From the NCBI GenBank assembly GCA_963816155.1, contig CAWFJE010000002.1:62001-126000 (forward strand): DNA of 64,000 nt. The letters are read 5' to 3'. Of the stretch, positions 60,664 through 64,000 are shown piece by piece. Source of the DNA: JAXGXJ01 sp963816155 (GTDB taxonomy: Bacteria > Actinomycetota > Thermoleophilia > RBG-16-64-13). The notes below the pieces were generated by a model, which did not search any database, was not told the DNA's origin, and was given only the letters and a program-made list of their open reading frames with translations. Within the stretch, counting starts at the first letter, position 1, and every line of letters begins with the position of its first letter. Both the position numbers and the translations under genes were made by a program.

Positions 60664-62340
60664 TCAGTCGAGACTGTCGCTCCTTGCGTACTCTTGGGCG
60701 ATGTACTCACACGCCCTAACTGTCAGGGCCATCGTCGTGAGGGTCGGGCCGCAGGTGCCACCCGAAACAAAACAACTCGAGTCCGTGACGAACACGTTCT
60801 TCGCGTCCCACATCTGGTTGTAGGCGTTGAGCACCGATTTGGTCGGGTCTTCACCCATCCTCGCCCCGCCGCACTCGTGGATCGCGGCGCCGAGACCGAG
60901 GCTTCTCCTGTACGACATGCGGAACAGCGACCGCTCGATCCATCCGGCGTTTGGCAGCAGCTTGTCGTCATTGCGAAGTCCCAGCGCACACGCGGCGAAA
61001 TCGATCTCCCAGCCCATGGCCTTGGCCATCTCCAGGATGGTATCGACCTCACAACTCATGACCTTGTGCTCGTTCTCCGTCATGCGGATGGCGACGTGAG
61101 GAGCAGGGATACCCCACGCGTCACGCCTCTTGCGGTCTACGGTGACGCTGTTCTCGGGGTGCGCCAGCATCTCTCCCTGTCCCATGAAGCCCCAGACGGC
61201 CCGGCCCCCCTCGGGTACCCATCCCCTTCCGGCCATGCCCTGGATGTTGAAGCCCCGCTTGAAATCCGGGTGCGTGACCCGGTCGAGGTTCTGGAAACGC
61301 GGGATGTAGACGCCGCCATGATTGTCTTCGGGTGACGTTCCGTCCACCAACTCCCAACCGTCATTACCCGGCACAGTGCCAAAGACAAGGCACGGACACT
61401 GATCCATGAAATAGCGACCGAGCGTGCCCGAGGAGTTCCCCACCCCATTGGGGTGCTTCGCGCACGCCGAGTTGAGAAGCAGACGGATCGTCTCGATCGT
61501 CGACGCGCAGATCACGACCACGTTGGCGGAGACATGGTGGTTCTGCTTCGTCATTGCGTCGACATACGTGACTCCAGTGGCCCTGCCGGTGTTCGGATCG
61601 ATGTCGAGTTGCTTGGCGATGGCGTTCGGCCTGAGCTCCATGCGCCCGGTTCTCTGGGCGGCGAGTAGCGGGGACGACGTGCGGTTCTCGCCCGACTCGT
61701 CGGTGGGTGTGGCTTCCGGTACGGCGTACCGCCACGGTACAACCTTCCGCTCCGGCCAGGTCGACTCGACCGTCTCTTTGAGTTTCCGCTCCAGGCGCGA
61801 CAGACCCGCCGTCTTCACGTATTTGCCGTCGGGCAGGTTGGGGATGCCGTCGCTGGTGCCGATGATGCCGAGGAACTCCTCGACCTGTTCGTAGTAGCGA
61901 ATGAGATCCTCGTAGCAGATCGGCCAGTCTTCGCCGAATCCATCCCCGCTCGCCGCTTTGAAGTCGGAGTCCGACATGCGGACAGCCACGCGGCCCCAGG
62001 AAAGGAACCTGCCGCCCACGTTGCGTCCGCGAAGCCAGAGATAGTAGGCGTCCCGGGGGAACGTGTAGGGGTTCTTTCTGTCGTTCACGAACAAGAAGGC
62101 GTTTTCGGGAGCGAACCACGACCCCCTCGCCTGGTTGTGCTGTCCCTTCAGGCCCGCGATTACGCGCGACAGCGAACCGACCGCCTTCATGTGAGCCGGA
62201 GTGTGAAACCACTTCTCTTTCAGATACGGTCCTGCCTCCAGCACCAAGACCTCAAGCCCTCGCTCCGCCAATTCCTTGGCCGCGAAGCCTCCGGTGGCAC
62301 CGGAGCCAACGACGATCGCGTCATACTTCTTTTCAGGCAT
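60664..62340 (-). CDS. GMC-type FAD oxidoreductase, candidate glycoside 3-oxidase/dehydrogenase
   Basis: 558 residues from ATG 62340 (GGAGGAAT upstream). FAD-binding AIVVGSGATGGFAAKEL at the N-terminus; C-terminal GAAIHECGGARMGEDP with the active-site His and SSCFVSGGTCGPTLTTMALT. In most relatives the second residue lies in CQNPTLT (Asn); here that position reads Gly, so the catalytic pair may be altered. No signal peptide. Relatives oxidise sugars, including the 3-position of C-glucosides (CarA type), which fits the neighbouring genes. Confidence 0.85.
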   Translation of the reverse strand: MPEKKYDAIVVGSGATGGFAAKELAERGLEVLVLEAGPYLKEKWFHTPAHMKAVGSLSRVIAGLKGQHNQARGSWFAPENAFLFVNDRKNPYTFPRDAYYLWLRGRNVGGRFLSWGRVAVRMSDSDFKAASGDGFGEDWPICYEDLIRYYEQVEEFLGIIGTSDGIPNLPDGKYVKTAGLSRLERKLKETVESTWPERKVVPWRYAVPEATPTDESGENRTSSPLLAAQRTGRMELRPNAIAKQLDIDPNTGRATGVTYVDAMTKQNHHVSANVVVICASTIETIRLLLNSACAKHPNGVGNSSGTLGRYFMDQCPCLVFGTVPGNDGWELVDGTSPEDNHGGVYIPRFQNLDRVTHPDFKRGFNIQGMAGRGWVPEGGRAVWGFMGQGEMLAHPENSVTVDRKRRDAWGIPAPHVAIRMTENEHKVMSCEVDTILEMAKAMGWEIDFAACALGLRNDDKLLPNAGWIERSLFRMSYRRSLGLGAAIHECGGARMGEDPTKSVLNAYNQMWDAKNVFVTDSSCFVSGGTCGPTLTTMALTVRACEYIAQEYARSDSLD

Positions 62341-62370
62341 CAATTCCTCCGCGCTTCCCAAAGCCAGTCC

Positions 62371-63330
62371 CTACACCCACCATGCCGCGCCCGGCTGCTC
62401 CTTGAGCACGATGCCGTTCAAGAACGACACCGCCTTTGTGAGTCCCTCCTCGGCGGAGAGTAGGCTGTCCTCGTGTTCGACTGAGAGCACGTAGTCATAG
62501 CCAAAGAGGCGCAGCGTCGACACGAACTCACGCCACCACGCCTCACTGTGGCCATATCCGCATGTGCGGAAGATCCAGCCCCGATCGCGCTCCTCGGTGT
62601 AAGGCTTCGTGTCCAAGACGCCCGTCTTGGGCAGGTTCGAGGCAAACATCTGAGTGTCTTTGGCGTGTACATAGTGGATGGCGTCGCCAAGCACCCGGAT
62701 GGCGGCGATGGGGTCGATCCCCTGCCAGAAGAGGTGACTTGGATCCAGGTTGCATCCGATCTGTGGGCCGGCAATGTCCCGCAGCTTCAGCATCGTTTCT
62801 GGGCTATGGACGACGAAACCGGGATGCATCTCAATGGCGATCTTGATGCCGTGGTCGGACGCGAATCGGGCGCTTTCGATCCAATAGGGGGCGACGACCT
62901 CCTCCCACTGCCAGCGAAGTATGTCGAGGAAGTCGGGCGGCCAGGGGCACGTCACCCAATTCGGTGCCTTTGCGCCGGGTGAATCGCCGGGGCAGCCGCT
63001 GAAGTCAACCACAACGGGAACACCCAGCGCCTCGGCAAGCAGGACCGTCCTGCGGTGCACTTCCCGGTGCTGCTTGGCGATCTCCGCATTCGGATGAAGA
63101 GGGTTACCGTGGCAGCTCAAAGCGCTGATAGTGAAGCCCTCGTCATCGAGCTTCTTCTTGAAGGTCTCGAGGCCCGGCCTGGAATCGAGCATGTCCAGCT
63201 TGCAGTGAGGGTCGCCTGGGTAGTTGCCCGTGCCAAGCTCGATCGTGTCGATTCCCAGCTTCCTGAGTTTCCGTAGAACCTCATCCAAGCTCAGGCCGGC
63301 CAGTAGTGCCGTGAAAATCCCGATTCTCAT
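62371..63330 (-). CDS. Sugar-phosphate isomerase/epimerase-like TIM-barrel protein
   Basis: 319 residues from ATG 63330 with GGGGAG upstream; the longer frame to 63435 would run through the operator. Xylose-isomerase-like barrel with ligands in AIEMHPGFVV (Glu), CNLDPSHLFW (Asp), HYVHAKDTQ (His) and LSVEHED (Glu). First gene of the leftward glycoside operon, divergent from xylA and under the same operator type. Confidence 0.82.
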   Translation of the reverse strand: MRIGIFTALLAGLSLDEVLRKLRKLGIDTIELGTGNYPGDPHCKLDMLDSRPGLETFKKKLDDEGFTISALSCHGNPLHPNAEIAKQHREVHRRTVLLAEALGVPVVVDFSGCPGDSPGAKAPNWVTCPWPPDFLDILRWQWEEVVAPYWIESARFASDHGIKIAIEMHPGFVVHSPETMLKLRDIAGPQIGCNLDPSHLFWQGIDPIAAIRVLGDAIHYVHAKDTQMFASNLPKTGVLDTKPYTEERDRGWIFRTCGYGHSEAWWREFVSTLRLFGYDYVLSVEHEDSLLSAEEGLTKAVSFLNGIVLKEQPGAAWWV

Positions 63331-63378
63331 CGCTCTGATCTCCCCATGGTCCCGGTTCCCCACAGTCCCACCGCATGC

Positions 63379-63395
63379 TGTGCGATATGCGCACG
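63379..63395. promoter_or_regulatory. Operator TGTGCG-N5-CGCAC for the leftward operon
   Basis: TGTGCGATATGCGCACG, matching TGTGCG-N5-CGCACA with one mismatch in the right arm. It lies about 10-25 bases downstream of the predicted start site of the minus-strand promoter at 63413-63442, so bound regulator would block clearance. Its twin is at 63566-63582. Confidence 0.65.
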
Positions 63396-63412
63396 CCCCG
63401 TTCACAATACGC

Positions 63413-63442
63413 ACGCTATCACCCTGCCGCTCCACATGTCAA
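63413..63442 (-). promoter_or_regulatory. Candidate promoter of the leftward glycoside operon
   Basis: Minus-strand TTGACA (63442-63437), 18-base spacer, TAGCGT (63418-63413). The -35 is perfect, the -10 weak (three of six), which fits a promoter requiring control. Confidence 0.45.
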
Positions 63443-63524
63443 CATATCCTGGGAGGTACCGCCCATAGCTCTTTGCGGCCTTTTTCGCCGCAAATCGCGC
63501 CGATACTCATAAACGCGTCCGGCG

Positions 63525-63553
63525 TTGACATGCCTTGACCGGCGCTGTATCGT
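63525..63553 (+). promoter_or_regulatory. Promoter of xylA
   Basis: TTGACA (63525-63530), exactly 17 bases, TATCGT (63548-63553, four of six). Predicted start near 63560, just before the operator at 63566-63582 and about 70 bases ahead of the xylA ATG. Confidence 0.7.
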
Positions 63554-63565
63554 GCAGTCACATGA

Positions 63566-63582
63566 TGTGCGCTCAGCGCACA
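63566..63582. promoter_or_regulatory. Operator TGTGCG-N5-CGCACA for xylA
   Basis: TGTGCGCTCAGCGCACA, a perfect inverted repeat with a five-base centre, placed about +7 to +23 of the predicted xylA transcript. Same motif as 63379-63395. The regulator is not encoded in the window; a ROK-type XylR or a LacI protein would be usual. Confidence 0.7.
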
Positions 63583-63626
63583 GACTGGCATATTGGGAGC
63601 AGCGGTGGGGCAATAGGAGCGGTCAG

Positions 63627-64000
63627 ATGAGTATCTTTGCAAACGTTCCCCCGATCCGATACGAAGGGCCCGGCACCGCGAACGAATTCGCCTTTCGGGT
63701 CTATGACAAGGATCGCCTGGTCCTGGGCAAACGGATGGAAGAATGGCTCCGCCCCGCCGTCTGTTACTGGCATTCCTTCAGTTCGGCCGGCGCCGACATG
63801 TTCGGCAGCGGCACGCTGCTGCGCCCCTGGCAGGCTTCAGAGATCACTCCGGACATGGCGCTGCAGAAGCTCGAGGCGGCCTTCGACTTCATGTCGCGGC
63901 TTGGCCTCCCCTATTTCACGTTCCACGACGCCGATGTGATGGCGACCGGGCACAACATACAGGAGCACGAGCAGAACCTCCGCGACATCGAGGAGAACGT
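63627..64000 (+). CDS. xylA: Xylose isomerase (partial, runs off right edge)
   Basis: First 124 residues. MSIFANVPPIRYEGPG, then GKRMEEWLRPAVCYWHSF, GSGTLLRPW and the catalytic His in FTFHDADVM, all as in XylA (class II type, with a short N-terminus). AGGAG lies seven bases before ATG 63627. Isomerises D-xylose to D-xylulose, the substrate of the XylB at 55164-56609. Rightward, divergent from the glycoside operon. Confidence 0.96.
   Translation, partial: MSIFANVPPIRYEGPGTANEFAFRVYDKDRLVLGKRMEEWLRPAVCYWHSFSSAGADMFGSGTLLRPWQASEITPDMALQKLEAAFDFMSRLGLPYFTFHDADVMATGHNIQEHEQNLRDIEEN

Overview
The window is a high-GC, densely packed bacterial chromosome segment with many GTG and TTG starts, purine-rich ribosome binding sites and TTGACA-type promoters. 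It carries a Tad/Flp pilus locus with no outer-membrane secretin, LacI-type sugar regulators and SpoIIE/STAS signalling proteins. Together these suggest a monoderm, actinobacterium-like organism living on plant-derived sugars and glycosides; the exact lineage cannot be fixed from this sequence. No rRNA, tRNA, CRISPR, prophage or insertion sequence was seen.

Layout. 1-5.2 kb: L-arabinose genes, with araA-araD leftward and a LacI-type regulator plus araB rightward, and three copies of a TGTTAGCGCTAACA-like operator between them. 5.3-6.1 kb: a frameshifted short-chain dehydrogenase. 6.4-18.2 kb: a leftward Tad pilus locus (histidine kinase, response regulator, prepilin peptidase, two Flp pilins, TadE, TadG, CpaB, CpaE/TadZ, TadA, a vWA-TadB fusion, TadC). 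18.5-22.2 kb: a shortened STAS protein, a large membrane PAS/GAF/SpoIIE phosphatase and a small zinc-ribbon protein. 22.3-31.3 kb: a leftward operon joining an ATP-dependent hydantoinase/oxoprolinase (HyuA, HyuB), a Rid protein, a metallo-beta-lactamase-fold protein and a three-subunit molybdenum hydroxylase, probably for opening an N-heterocycle. 31.4-36.5 kb: a class III aminotransferase, a deletion scar made of ACT-domain and P-type ATPase fragments, an MFS exporter and a metallo-hydrolase.

36.6-63.3 kb is the most striking part: about 27 kb of leftward genes devoted to glycosides. In transcription order they encode a TIM-barrel isomerase, a GMC flavo-oxidoreductase, a Gfo/Idh/MocA dehydrogenase, two IolE-like and one Hyi-like TIM-barrel enzymes, xylulokinase, a LacI regulator with its own tandem operators, a cupin, an Opp/Dpp-type ABC importer, a GH78 rhamnosidase, a GH3 glycosidase and an alpha/beta hydrolase. 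These are followed by two alpha/beta pairs resembling C-glycoside deglycosidases, arranged symmetrically around a second Gfo/Idh dehydrogenase, and finally a UroD-like protein. The inferred scheme is import of plant glycosides, trimming by GH78/GH3, oxidation of the sugar to a 3-keto form, and cleavage of the C- or O-glycosidic bond by elimination rather than hydrolysis. At 63.6 kb a divergent xylA begins and runs off the right edge; it shares an operator type with the leftward operon.

Several genes (SDR, prepilin peptidase, hyuB, the ATPase fragment) continue cleanly in another frame after a one-base change. Either the genome is accumulating indels or the sequence contains insertion errors. 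Remnants of at least four other genes (a PHB-depolymerase-type esterase, an ACT-domain protein, a P-type ATPase and an oxidoreductase C-terminus) lie in the intergenic spaces.
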